Shown piece by piece: positions 41,768-49,714 of a stretch of DNA of 64,000 nt. The notes under the pieces were generated by a model. The model was not told where the DNA came from. It worked only from the letters and a program-made list of their open reading frames with translations, and did no database searches. Numbering within the stretch: position 1 is the stretch's first letter; every line of letters begins with the position of its first letter. Both the position numbers and the translations under genes were made by a program. Source of the DNA: JBBWZH01 sp035544115 (GTDB lineage Bacteria > Actinomycetota > Actinomycetes > Mycobacteriales > CADCTP01). The stretch is taken from contig OY970235.1 of assembly GCA_963714145.1 (NCBI GenBank), positions 1,488,001 to 1,552,000 of the forward strand, in the 5' to 3' direction.

Positions 41768-41983
41768 GCTGACGAGCGCAGCAGGCCGCAGGTATGTCTG
41801 GTTCTCAAGTCGAGGATCAGACTCAATTTGGTGTGTCCGACTACTTGGCTGAGTGAGAGATAGACGGATTGGTCACTTTCGTCCGGACGGGCCGAGGAGG
41901 TGGTCCGGACACCTGGCGGGCACAATGAGTACGAGGGTCGTCGGGGCGACGAGTCGGCCAGCCAGCGAAGAGCGAGGTTCGAG

Positions 41984-42700
41984 GTGCCAGTTCGGGACGT
42001 GGTCGCGCTGGACGGTCCCTCGGGCACCGGTAAATCGACCGTCGCCAGGGCGTTGGCGGTGGAACTCGGCCTGCGCTACCTGAACACCGGCGCGATGTAC
42101 CGGGCGGTGGCCTGGGCCGTGCTGCGGGCAGCGGTCGACCCGTCGGACCCGGCGCTGGTCGGCGAGCTGGCCGGTCGGGCCCGCATCGAGGTGAGCACCG
42201 ACCCGCAGGACCAGTGGGTGCTGGTCGACGGCACGCCGGTGGCGGACGAGATCCGGTCGGCCGAGGTGACCGTGGCGGTGAGCCCGGTCTCGGCCACGCC
42301 CGAGGTGCGCCGGCTGCTGGTGGCGCAGCAGCGCGAGCTGATCGGCGCCGGCGGGATCGTGGTCGAGGGCCGCGACATCGGCACCGTCGTCACCCCGGAC
42401 GCGCCGCTGAAGGTGTACCTGACCGCCGAGCACGACACCCGGGCCAAGCGGCGGGCCCGCCAGGATGGGGCGGCGCCGGAGCAGCTGGGCGCGACGTCCG
42501 AGGCGCTGCGCCGCCGGGACGCCTACGACAGCGGCCGGACCGTCGCACCGCTGCGCCCGGCCGAGGACGCGATCCACGTCGACACCACGACCGTCACTGT
42601 CTATGACGTGGTTAAGCATCTTGTCGACATAGCGAGAGATCGTGGAATCGCCCAGCCCGCCTCCCATCTCACCCTCGTCCCGGACAGCGACGAACCGTGA
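41984..42700 (+). CDS. cmk: Cytidylate kinase
   Basis: Phosphorylates CMP and dCMP. 238 residues from GTG 41984; family length about 225-230. P-loop GPSGTGKST at residues 11-19, YLNTGAMYRAV for CMP binding, GRDIGTVV and RRARQ lid region. An ATGT-rich in-frame extension upstream (from 41900) is unlikely because it falls in low-GC non-coding sequence. The last 35 codons are unusually AT-rich and contain TTGTCGACAT (42621). Precedes plsC and der, the conserved order. Confidence 0.95.
   Translation: MPVRDVVALDGPSGTGKSTVARALAVELGLRYLNTGAMYRAVAWAVLRAAVDPSDPALVGELAGRARIEVSTDPQDQWVLVDGTPVADEIRSAEVTVAVSPVSATPEVRRLLVAQQRELIGAGGIVVEGRDIGTVVTPDAPLKVYLTAEHDTRAKRRARQDGAAPEQLGATSEALRRRDAYDSGRTVAPLRPAEDAIHVDTTTVTVYDVVKHLVDIARDRGIAQPASHLTLVPDSDEP
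42621..42630. promoter_or_regulatory. TGTCGACA-like site at the end of cmk
   Basis: TTGTCGACAT, one mismatch to ATGTCGACAT. It spans codons CTT-GTC-GAC-ATA, with CTT and ATA rare in this genome. Confidence 0.55.
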
Positions 42701-42736
42701 CCGCGGCGGGCCAGGGCGAGTGGATCGGGGAGAACA

Positions 42737-43456
42737 GTGGGTGAGCAGGGCCCGGCGCGGTCCGACGAGCCGGAGTGGGCCGGTGCCCGGCTGTCGGTGA
42801 TCGACCCGGGGGCGACCCGGCGGGCCCGGGGCAGCGCGCTGATGACGGTGACCCGGGTGACCGCCCGCGGGTTGGGCCGGGTGCTGGGCCGGGTCGAGGT
42901 GGTCGGCGCCGAGCGGGTCCCGGCGTCCGGCGGGCTGCTGCTGGCGGTCAACCACTCCGCGCTGGTAGACGGGCCACTGCTGTACGGGGTGCTGCGCCGG
43001 CCGGCCGTGTTCCTGACCAAGATCGAGGTGTTCCGCGGGATCGTCGGCAGCACGCTGCGCCGGATCGGCCAGATCCCGGTGCGCCGCGGCATCGCCGAGC
43101 GGGCGCCGCTGCAGGCCGCGCTCGCCACCCTCGCCGCCGGCGGCGTGGTCGGTGTCTTCCCGGAGGGCAGCCGCGGCAACGGCTCGGTCGAGCAGGTGCA
43201 GCACGGGGTGGCGTACCTGGCGCTGCGGTCCGGCTGCCCGGTACTGCCGGTCGCCTGCCACGGCACGGTGCGCCTGTTCCACCGCCGGATGCTGCGCCGC
43301 CCGCCGGTCCGGGTGGCGTTCGGCGACCCGATCCAGCTGCCGGACGAGCGCCGCGCCTCCCGCCGGATGATCGCGACCGCCGCCGAGGACATCCGCGTCG
43401 CGCTGGCCGCCCACGTCGCCGCCACCCGCCCACCGACCGCCGAGCCCCCGGTGTGA
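42737..43456 (+). CDS. 1-acyl-sn-glycerol-3-phosphate acyltransferase (PlsC-like)
   Basis: Makes phosphatidic acid by acylating lysophosphatidic acid at the membrane. 239 residues with motif I NHSALVD (H-x4-D) at about residue 72, the FLTKIEVFR segment, and motif III FPEGSRG near residue 140. GTG with GGGGAGAACA upstream. Sits between cmk and der as in many actinobacteria. Acyl-acceptor specificity cannot be deduced. Confidence 0.92.
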   Translation: MGEQGPARSDEPEWAGARLSVIDPGATRRARGSALMTVTRVTARGLGRVLGRVEVVGAERVPASGGLLLAVNHSALVDGPLLYGVLRRPAVFLTKIEVFRGIVGSTLRRIGQIPVRRGIAERAPLQAALATLAAGGVVGVFPEGSRGNGSVEQVQHGVAYLALRSGCPVLPVACHGTVRLFHRRMLRRPPVRVAFGDPIQLPDERRASRRMIATAAEDIRVALAAHVAATRPPTAEPPV

Positions 43457-43537
43457 CCGCCCACCCCGCGCCGCCGGCTGGCATCGTGGGGCTCGGGTCT
43501 TCCGGTGCGGAATCAGCGTCGGTGGCGATTGTTCGTC

Positions 43538-43547
43538 ATGTCGATAA
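43538..43547. promoter_or_regulatory. TGTCGACA-like site upstream of der
   Basis: ATGTCGATAA ends 21 bases before the der start codon. A weaker relative, TTGTCGATAC, occurs inside der at 44335. Confidence 0.45.
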
Positions 43548-43568
43548 GCAGTCAGAGGTTGGAGATAG

Positions 43569-44972
43569 GTGAGTTCGGTGCAGACGGGCGAGGGAACGGC
43601 CCCAGCGGGCGGGATAGCGGCGGACGGGGCACCGGCCGACCAGGTGGTCGGCGAGCAACCGGTGCTGGCGGTGGTCGGCCGGCCGAATGTCGGCAAGTCG
43701 ACGCTGGTCAACCGGATCCTCGGCCGGCGCGAGGCGGTCGTGCAGGACGTCCCCGGCGTCACCCGGGACCGGGTGGCGTACGACGCACTGTGGCGTGGCC
43801 GGCGGTTCACCGTGGTCGACACCGGCGGCTGGGAGCTGGACGCGCGCGGGCTGGCGGCGCGGGTCGCGGCCCAGGCCGAGCACGCGTCAACCACGGCCGA
43901 CGCGGTGCTGCTCGTGGTGGACGCGACCGTCGGCGCGACCGAGACCGACGCCCAGGTGGCCCGGGTGCTGCGCCGCGGCGGCAAGCCGGTGGTGCTGGCC
44001 GCGAACAAGGTGGACGACGAGCGGGTCGAGTCGGACGCGGCCACGCTCTGGTCGCTCGGCCTCGGTGAGCCGTACTCGGTCAGCGCGCTGCACGGGCGGG
44101 GCAGCGGCGACCTGCTCGACGCGATCCTGGAGGCGCTGCCGGAGGCGCCGCGGGAGACCGGCAACGAAGGCGGCGGGCCGCGCCGGGTGGCGCTGGTCGG
44201 CCGGCCGAACGTGGGCAAGTCCAGCCTGCTGAACCAGGTGACCGGGGAGGACCGGGCGGTGGTCGACCCGGTGGCCGGCACCACGATCGATCCGGTGGAC
44301 AGCCTGGTCCGCCTCGACAACGAGATCTGGCGGTTTGTCGATACAGCGGGATTGCGACGAAGAGTCAAAGAAGCAAGTGGGGCCGAGTACTACGCGAGCC
44401 TGCGGACGTCGTCCGCGATCGAGTCGGCCGAGGTCGCGATCGTCCTGCTGGACGCCAGTGAGCCGCTCAGCGAGCAGGACCAGCGGGTGATCGCGATGGT
44501 CGAGGAGGCCGGCCGCGGGCTCGTCATCGCCTTCAACAAGTGGGACCTGCTGGACGAGGACCGCCGGGAGCGACTGGAGTACGAGGTGGACCGGGAGCTC
44601 AGCCGGGTCCGCTGGGCACCGCGGGTGAACGTCTCGGCCCGCACCGGCCGCAGTGTCGACCGGCTCGCCCCCGCGTTGCGCACCGCGCTCGCGTCCTGGG
44701 AGCAGCGCATCCCGACCGGCCCGCTGAACGCCTGGCTCGGCGACCTGGTCGCGGCCACCCCGCCGCCGGCCCGCGGCGGCCGGCAGCCGCGCATCCTGTT
44801 CGCCACCCAGGCCGGCACCCGCCCACCCCGGTTCGTCCTGTTCACCACCGGCTTCCTGGAGCCCGGCTACCGCCGCTTCATCGAACGCCGGCTGCGCGAG
44901 GAGTTCGGCTTCACCGGCAGCCCGATCGAGATCTCGGTCCGCGTCCGCGAACGTCGCCAACGCAAGTCCTGA
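43569..44972 (+). CDS. der: Ribosome biogenesis GTPase Der (EngA)
   Basis: Essential double GTPase for 50S assembly. 467 residues. First G domain: GRPNVGKST at about 37 and DTGG; second: GRPNVGKSS at about 212, DTAG and NKWD. C-terminal KH-like domain about 375-460 (RPPRFVLFTTGF; FGFTGSPIEISVRVR). GTG start with GGAGATAG upstream. The region around residues 255-275 uses unusually many AT-ending codons (TTT, ACA, AGA, AAA), unlike the rest of the gene. The conserved NKxD of the first domain reads NKVD. Confidence 0.97.
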   Translation: MSSVQTGEGTAPAGGIAADGAPADQVVGEQPVLAVVGRPNVGKSTLVNRILGRREAVVQDVPGVTRDRVAYDALWRGRRFTVVDTGGWELDARGLAARVAAQAEHASTTADAVLLVVDATVGATETDAQVARVLRRGGKPVVLAANKVDDERVESDAATLWSLGLGEPYSVSALHGRGSGDLLDAILEALPEAPRETGNEGGGPRRVALVGRPNVGKSSLLNQVTGEDRAVVDPVAGTTIDPVDSLVRLDNEIWRFVDTAGLRRRVKEASGAEYYASLRTSSAIESAEVAIVLLDASEPLSEQDQRVIAMVEEAGRGLVIAFNKWDLLDEDRRERLEYEVDRELSRVRWAPRVNVSARTGRSVDRLAPALRTALASWEQRIPTGPLNAWLGDLVAATPPPARGGRQPRILFATQAGTRPPRFVLFTTGFLEPGYRRFIERRLREEFGFTGSPIEISVRVRERRQRKS

Positions 44973-45227
44973 CCGGCGCCGGGTGCTCCGCGTGCCGGCG
45001 GCCGGCGCCCGGGGAGGCGAACCAGGCGCCGCCGCCGGGCGGCAACCGCGGCGCTCCTCAGCCGGGCCGGGCCAGCCGGACAGCGCCGGCATTTCCAGAC
45101 CTGAAGGCGAGAGTGAGACTGCCAAGAGGAATTGGCGGGCGACGCGCGGGCCCGTGCGGCAGCGTGGTGGCGAGGGCTGGCAGGAACCGCTGCGGTAGGG
45201 TTGTTGTGCACGCCAGCAGTGCATTTT

Positions 45228-45301
45228 CGGGACGTGGCGCAGTTTGGTAGCGCACCTGACTGGGGGTCAGGGGGTCGTGGGTTCAAATCCCGCCGTCCCG
45301 A
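45228..45301 (+). tRNA. tRNA-Pro (GGG)
   Basis: Cloverleaf with acceptor stem CGGGACG/CGTCCCG, D-arm GCGC-AGTTTGGTA-GCGC, anticodon stem CCTGA/TCAGG with loop CTGGGGG (anticodon GGG), and TTCAAAT T-loop. Discriminator A at 45301; CCA is not encoded. Confidence 0.97.
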
Positions 45302-45370
45302 CAGACGCAGTTGCCGCCGAGAGGCGCACAACCAGGAGTACGGGTGCCGCCGAGGACTGGGGAGCCGACG

Positions 45371-46249
45371 ATGGTCGTGAGCCCCGCTCCGGCTGATCGC
45401 GTGCTGACGGTCCCGAACCTGCTCAGCCTGCTCCGCCTGCTCGGCGTTCCGCTGTTCCTCTGGCTGCTGCTCGGCCCGCACGCCGACCTGGTGGCGCTGG
45501 GCGTGCTCATGTTCGCCGGCTTCTCCGACTGGCTGGACGGCAAGCTGGCCCGGCTGCTGAACCAGACGAGCCGGATCGGCACGCTGCTCGACCCGGCCGC
45601 CGATCGCCTCTACATCCTGGCCACGCTGACCGCGTTCAGCGTCCGCGACATCATCCCCTGGTGGCTGGCCGGCCTGATCGTCGGCCGGGACGTGCTGCTC
45701 GGCGGCTGCCTGCTGGTGCTGCGCCGGTACGGGTACGGCCCGCCGCAGGTGCACTACCTGGGCAAGGCCGCCACCTTCAACCTGCTGTACGCGTTCCCGC
45801 TGCTGCTGCTCGGCACCCGCACCGGCACGCTCGGCGACATCGCCCGCCCGATCGGCTGGGCCTTCACCGTCTGGGGCACGTCCCTCTACCTCTGGGCCGG
45901 CGTCCTGTACGTCTACCAGGTCGCCCTGCTCGTTCGTGCCGCCCGTCTTTCGCCGGCCGCCCTCGCCCCCGCCGCCGCCGCCCGGGACGGTTCGGCCGCC
46001 GCCGCCGCCGCCGCCGCCCCCGCCGCTGCCCGGGACGGCTCGGCCGCCGCCCGGGACGCCCAGCTGGCCGCTCCGCCGGACGGCCCGGCCGCCGCCGGAC
46101 ACGACGCCCGGCCTGGCGCCCCGGCCGATGTCGGATCCGGTCGCGCGGTGGAGGTCGGGCCGGGTGGGGGCGCGGACGTCGGGTCCGTCGGGGCGGCGGA
46201 TGTCCCACCCGGCCAGCGGTCGACAGATCGGGCCGCGGATGAGGGGTGA
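45371..46249 (+). CDS. CDP-alcohol phosphatidyltransferase (PgsA-like)
   Basis: Transfers a phosphatidyl group from CDP-diacylglycerol to an alcohol in the membrane. 292 residues. The diagnostic motif D-x2-DG-x2-AR-x8-G-x3-D-x3-D is complete in DWLDGKLAR ... GTLLDPAAD, about residues 57-85. Six membrane helices follow. Position matches Rv1822 (PgsA2). Residues 200-292 are an Ala/Asp/Gly-rich extension not found in the enzyme core. ATG 45371 with GGGGAG upstream. The end overlaps the next start by 11 bases. Alcohol substrate unknown. Confidence 0.92.
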   Translation: MVVSPAPADRVLTVPNLLSLLRLLGVPLFLWLLLGPHADLVALGVLMFAGFSDWLDGKLARLLNQTSRIGTLLDPAADRLYILATLTAFSVRDIIPWWLAGLIVGRDVLLGGCLLVLRRYGYGPPQVHYLGKAATFNLLYAFPLLLLGTRTGTLGDIARPIGWAFTVWGTSLYLWAGVLYVYQVALLVRAARLSPAALAPAAAARDGSAAAAAAAAPAAARDGSAAARDAQLAAPPDGPAAAGHDARPGAPADVGSGRAVEVGPGGGADVGSVGAADVPPGQRSTDRAADEG

Positions 46250-47348
46250 GCACGCCCGCGGTGGCGACCGGTCGCTGCCGCGCCGGCTGCTGGCGGCGAC
46301 CCAGGGCCGGACCACCCGACACCGGCCTCGACTCGGCGCTATGTCGACATCTCTGCTTGACAGCTTGCTGACAGATCACCTTGACCACGGTTACGCCGAG
46401 GCGGCCGAGCGCAAGGCCAAGCAGGCCACTGACAAGGCCAATGGCAAGGCCACTGACCAGGCCACCCACCACGCGGACGCGAAGACGCTGCTCGCGGTCG
46501 GGCTGCTGCTGATCGGCTTCGTACTGGCCATCGCCTACCGGGGCACCGCGCAGCAGGCGCCGGATTCCGAGCGCGCCCGGCAGGGCCTGGTCAAGGACGT
46601 CGAGGAGGGCACCGCGACCAGCGACTCGCTGCAGCGGCGGGCCGAGTCGCTCGGCGGCCTGCTGGTCCGCGAGCGGGACGCGGCGCTGACCGCGAGCGAG
46701 ACCGGCGACAAGGTGTCCAAGCAGGTGCGCGACCTGGAGCGGGCGGCCGCGCTGGTGCCGGTGCACGGCCCGGGGATCAGTGTGCAACTCGGCGACGCCG
46801 CGCCGGCCCAGCAGATCGACCCGGCCACCGGCAAGCCGCTGACCGTGCCGCCGGACGACAACGGCCGGCTGCGCGACCGGGACCTGCAGAGCGTGGTCAA
46901 CGCGCTCTGGGCAGCCGGCGCCGAGGCGATCGCGATCAACGACGAGCGGCTGGCCCCGACCACCACGATCCGGGCGGCCGGCGAGGCGATTCTGGTCGAC
47001 CTGCGGCCGGTGGCCAGCCCGTACACGATCAAGGCGATCGGCGACCCGGACGTGCTGCTGCCGCGGTTCGCCGACAGCGTCGCGGCCCGCCGGTACCAGT
47101 CACTGTCCAGCGTGTTCGGAATCAGCTTCACCGTCCAACGGGAGGAAGACTTGGCGTTGCGCGCGGCCACCGGCACCGATCTCCGGTACGCCGAACCGCT
47201 CGATACCACCTCGCCCCCGCCCGGCTCCGCGACGCCGCGCCGCGCCCCCGCCGGCCCAGCCGGCCGCGCCCCCAGCGGGACATCGGGCGGGACGCCGGCC
47301 GGCCCGAGCGGGACGCCGGTCAGCCCGAGCGGCGGAGGCGGCCGGTGA
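46239..47348 (+). CDS. DUF881 family membrane-anchored protein (first copy)
   Basis: 369 residues. One membrane helix at about 87-105 (TLLAVGLLLIGFVLAIAYRG), then a coiled-coil stretch and the DUF881 domain (VHGPGISVQLGDA; LQSVVNALWAAGAEAIAIND; ASPYTIKAIGDPD). The extracytoplasmic C-terminus is Pro/Ser/Gly-rich. Equivalent to Rv1823, beside sbp in the actinobacterial division-associated cluster; function unknown. ATG 46239 overlaps the previous gene; internal ATG 46341 begins exactly at the motif ATGTCGACAT and is an alternative start. Codons just after it are unusually AT-rich. Confidence 0.88.
   Translation: MRGEHARGGDRSLPRRLLAATQGRTTRHRPRLGAMSTSLLDSLLTDHLDHGYAEAAERKAKQATDKANGKATDQATHHADAKTLLAVGLLLIGFVLAIAYRGTAQQAPDSERARQGLVKDVEEGTATSDSLQRRAESLGGLLVRERDAALTASETGDKVSKQVRDLERAAALVPVHGPGISVQLGDAAPAQQIDPATGKPLTVPPDDNGRLRDRDLQSVVNALWAAGAEAIAINDERLAPTTTIRAAGEAILVDLRPVASPYTIKAIGDPDVLLPRFADSVAARRYQSLSSVFGISFTVQREEDLALRAATGTDLRYAEPLDTTSPPPGSATPRRAPAGPAGRAPSGTSGGTPAGPSGTPVSPSGGGGR
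46341..46350. promoter_or_regulatory. Perfect ATGTCGACAT site in the DUF881 gene
   Basis: Exact consensus palindrome at codons ATG-TCG-ACA-T, in a short AT-rich patch. The right-hand limit of the motif cluster. Confidence 0.6.
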
Positions 47349-47677
47349 TCGGCACCATCGCGCTGGCCATCGGGGTCGTGCTCGGGCTGATCCTGGAGCC
47401 GACCGTCCCGGTCTGGCTGCAGCCGTATCTGCCGATCGCGGTGGTCGCGGCGCTGGACGCGGTGTTCGGCGGCATCCGGGCCCGGCTGGACGGGATTTTC
47501 GACTCGAAGGTCTTCGTCGTTTCGTTCGTCTCGAACGTGCTGGTCGCCGCCCTGGTCGTGTTCCTCGGCGACAAGCTCGGGGTGGGCGGCCAGTTGTCCA
47601 CCGGCGTGGTCGTCGTGCTCGGGGTCCGCATATTCGGCAACGCGGCGGCTATCCGCCGGCATCTCTTCCGGGCGTGA
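47345..47677 (+). CDS. sbp: Small basic family membrane protein (DUF1290, Sbp)
   Basis: 110 residues with three membrane helices (IALAIGVVLGLILEP; AVVAALDAVFGGIRA; FVSNVLVAALVVFLGD). Matches Bacillus Sbp and Rv1824, which lie in division gene clusters; molecular role unknown. GTGA overlaps join it to DUF881 genes on both sides, so the three proteins are probably made in fixed ratio and may form one membrane complex. Confidence 0.93.
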   Translation: MIGTIALAIGVVLGLILEPTVPVWLQPYLPIAVVAALDAVFGGIRARLDGIFDSKVFVVSFVSNVLVAALVVFLGDKLGVGGQLSTGVVVVLGVRIFGNAAAIRRHLFRA

Positions 47678-49176
47678 CGATGGACGACAAACGGACCACC
47701 AGACCGGACAACGGCACCGTTCCGACCACACCTGAACCTGAGGGCGAAGCGACGGACGACCGGGCGACAGAGACGCCTCGTTCGGCTGGCCCCGGCGCCG
47801 AGGGCTCCGGCGCCGTCCAGGCAGCGACCCCGGCCGTCCAACCGGCGAGCCAAGCCGTCCAGCCGGCAAGCCAAGCCGTCCAGCCGGCGAGCCAAGCCGT
47901 CCAGCCGGCGAGCCAAGCCGACGAATCGGCGGGCCCTGCCGGTGAGGCCGACGGTCCAGTCGAGTACCCGGGCCCAGCCGACCAGCCCGCGAGCCCGGCC
48001 GCCGGACCGAGCCGGCCGGGCGATCCGGGCCGGCCGGGCGGTCCGGGCGCCAAGCCGCCGACCCGGGCGGATGTGCTGCTCCCCGCGCCGGGCGTCGGCA
48101 TCCGCCGCGACCTCTTCTCCCGTCCGGACCGGCCACGCGACCAGAAGCCGACCGACGACACCACGGTCGCCCTGGACACCGGCGACCTTGCCGGCCCCGG
48201 GCGGTCCCAGAGCGAGGACACCACCGTCGCCCTCGACCTCGCCGGGCTGCCCGGCGCCGGGGTGTCCGGCGCCGGGGTGTCCGCTCCGAGCGAGGAGACG
48301 ACCGTCGCCCTGGACGCGACCCGGCTCCCCCGCGACTCCGACGCCCGGCACGGGCCGGCCGACGGCGAGCCGGCCGACGACGGGCCGGCCGACGACCAGC
48401 CGGCCGCCCCCGAAGACCGGGCGGAGGACAGGGTCGGAGACGGGGACGAGCCGGCCGGCGGCACCGTGCCGCGGCCGCGCTGGTGGAGCATGTCCCGGGC
48501 GGCGATGCTGATCGGGGTGCTCTGCGGCCTGCTCGGGTTCGGGCTGGCGGTGCAGGTCAAGAGCAACACGGCCAGCAACGGGCTGTCGGCGGCGCGGCAG
48601 GAGGACCTGGTCCGGATCCTGGATGACCTCTCGTCGCGGGAGGAGCGGTTGCGCCGGCAGATCTCCTCGCTGGAGGCGGCCCGCACCCGGCTCACCACCA
48701 CCGGCGACAAGAACAGCGCCGCGCTGGTCGAGGCCCGGTCGCGGTCGGCCGCGCTGGGCGTGCTGGCCGGTACGGTGCCGGCGGCCGGCCCGGGCATCCA
48801 GCTGACGATGACCGACCCGCAGCACCGGCTGAAGGCGGAAGACCTGCTGGACGCGGTCGAGGAGCTGCGGGCGGCCGGGGCCGAGGCCATCCAGGTCGGC
48901 CCGGTCCGGATCGGGCTCGACTCGGCCTTTACCGACAGTGACGGGACGACCGGCACGTCCGGCATCCTGGCCGACAACCAGCAGCTCAGCCCGCCGTACG
49001 TGATCCAGGCGATCGGCGACCCGGCGACGCTGGCGACGGCGCTGAACATCCCCGGCGGCGTGGTCGACACGGTCCGGCAGGCCGGCGGGCGGGCGGCGAT
49101 AGACCAGCAGCAACGGCTGGTGATCCGCGCCTTGCGGTCGCTTTCCACGCCTCACTACGCTCAGCCGGCCGAGTGA
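47674..49176 (+). CDS. DUF881 family membrane-anchored protein (second copy) with TTVALD repeats
   Basis: 500 residues. Cytoplasmic N-terminus (1-272) is disordered, with four AVQPASQ repeats at about 54-81 and three nearly identical (D/E)(D/E)TTVALD motifs at 161, 181 and 207. One membrane helix follows (AAMLIGVLCGLLGFGLAVQV, about 273-292), then coiled coil and DUF881 domain (AAGPGIQLTMTDP; LLDAVEELRAAGAEAIQVGP). Equivalent to Rv1825. The acidic TT motifs resemble Ser/Thr kinase sites read by FHA proteins, and garA lies two genes downstream. GTG start in a GTGA overlap. Confidence 0.9.
   Translation: MTMDDKRTTRPDNGTVPTTPEPEGEATDDRATETPRSAGPGAEGSGAVQAATPAVQPASQAVQPASQAVQPASQAVQPASQADESAGPAGEADGPVEYPGPADQPASPAAGPSRPGDPGRPGGPGAKPPTRADVLLPAPGVGIRRDLFSRPDRPRDQKPTDDTTVALDTGDLAGPGRSQSEDTTVALDLAGLPGAGVSGAGVSAPSEETTVALDATRLPRDSDARHGPADGEPADDGPADDQPAAPEDRAEDRVGDGDEPAGGTVPRPRWWSMSRAAMLIGVLCGLLGFGLAVQVKSNTASNGLSAARQEDLVRILDDLSSREERLRRQISSLEAARTRLTTTGDKNSAALVEARSRSAALGVLAGTVPAAGPGIQLTMTDPQHRLKAEDLLDAVEELRAAGAEAIQVGPVRIGLDSAFTDSDGTTGTSGILADNQQLSPPYVIQAIGDPATLATALNIPGGVVDTVRQAGGRAAIDQQQRLVIRALRSLSTPHYAQPAE
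47833..47916 (+). repeat. 21-bp tandem repeat, four copies
   Basis: Unit GCCGTCCAGCCGGCGAGCC plus AA, repeated four times almost exactly, encoding AVQPASQ in the second DUF881 protein. Confidence 0.93.
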
Positions 49177-49265
49177 CGGGCGGCACCGCCCAGCCCAGCC
49201 GAGTCCCGATCGGACCAGCCGCGACCGGACAAGCAGCCGGTCCGCCGAACCTGAGAGAGGCCGCA

Positions 49266-49646
49266 GTGACGCCCGAGGACCTGAAATACACCGCCGAGCA
49301 CGAGTGGGCCCGCACCGACGGGAACGTGATCCGGGTCGGCATCACCGACTACGCACAGGAAGCGCTGGGCGACATCGTCTTCGTGTCGCTGCCGGCCGCC
49401 GGCACCGCGGTGACGGCCGGTCAGCCGCTCGGCGAGGTCGAGTCGACGAAGAGCGTCTCGGACATCTACGCCCCGGTGACCGGCACCGTGCGCAACCGCA
49501 ACGAGTCGCTGGACAGCCAGCCGGAACTGGTCAATACCGACCCGTACGGCGAGGGCTGGCTGCTGGAGATCGAGGTCGCGGACGACTCGGTGCTGGAGTC
49601 GCTGCTGGACGCCGCCGCCTATCAGGGCATGCTCGACGCGCACTAG
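49266..49646 (+). CDS. gcvH: Glycine cleavage system H protein
   Basis: Lipoyl carrier shuttling the methylamine group between GcvP and GcvT. 126 residues, normal length. Lipoylation lysine is Lys62 in EVESTKSVSDIY. Family N-terminus TAEHEWAR is present. GTG 49266 has GAGAGAGG six bases upstream; a longer frame from 49173 lacks conservation. gcvH, glyA and gcvP lie together here but gcvT is not in the window. Confidence 0.96.
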   Translation: MTPEDLKYTAEHEWARTDGNVIRVGITDYAQEALGDIVFVSLPAAGTAVTAGQPLGEVESTKSVSDIYAPVTGTVRNRNESLDSQPELVNTDPYGEGWLLEIEVADDSVLESLLDAAAYQGMLDAH

Positions 49647-49714
49647 CCGCGCCGCCCCACCCGGGGGACAGGGCGACCACGAGCGGAACAACCTGAGAAC
49701 CGGAGATGACGACG

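Larger units (their letters stand above)
40196..41983. other. Degenerate 1.8 kb stretch without a confident gene
   Basis: Several long frames are open on both strands, but none shows a family motif, and third-position GC in the best one (40364-41767) is clearly lower than in real neighbours. It contains a 15-bp tandem repeat (40997-41131) and ends in a lower-GC patch (about 41790-41900). It may be a decayed gene, a repeat-rich spacer, or a disordered-protein gene. Confidence 0.5.

Noticed and set aside
35192..46350. ATGTCGACAT as the standard parS site or a LexA box
   Set aside because: Known parS is TGTTTCACGTGAAACA and the actinobacterial LexA box is CGAAC-N4-GTTCG; neither matches.
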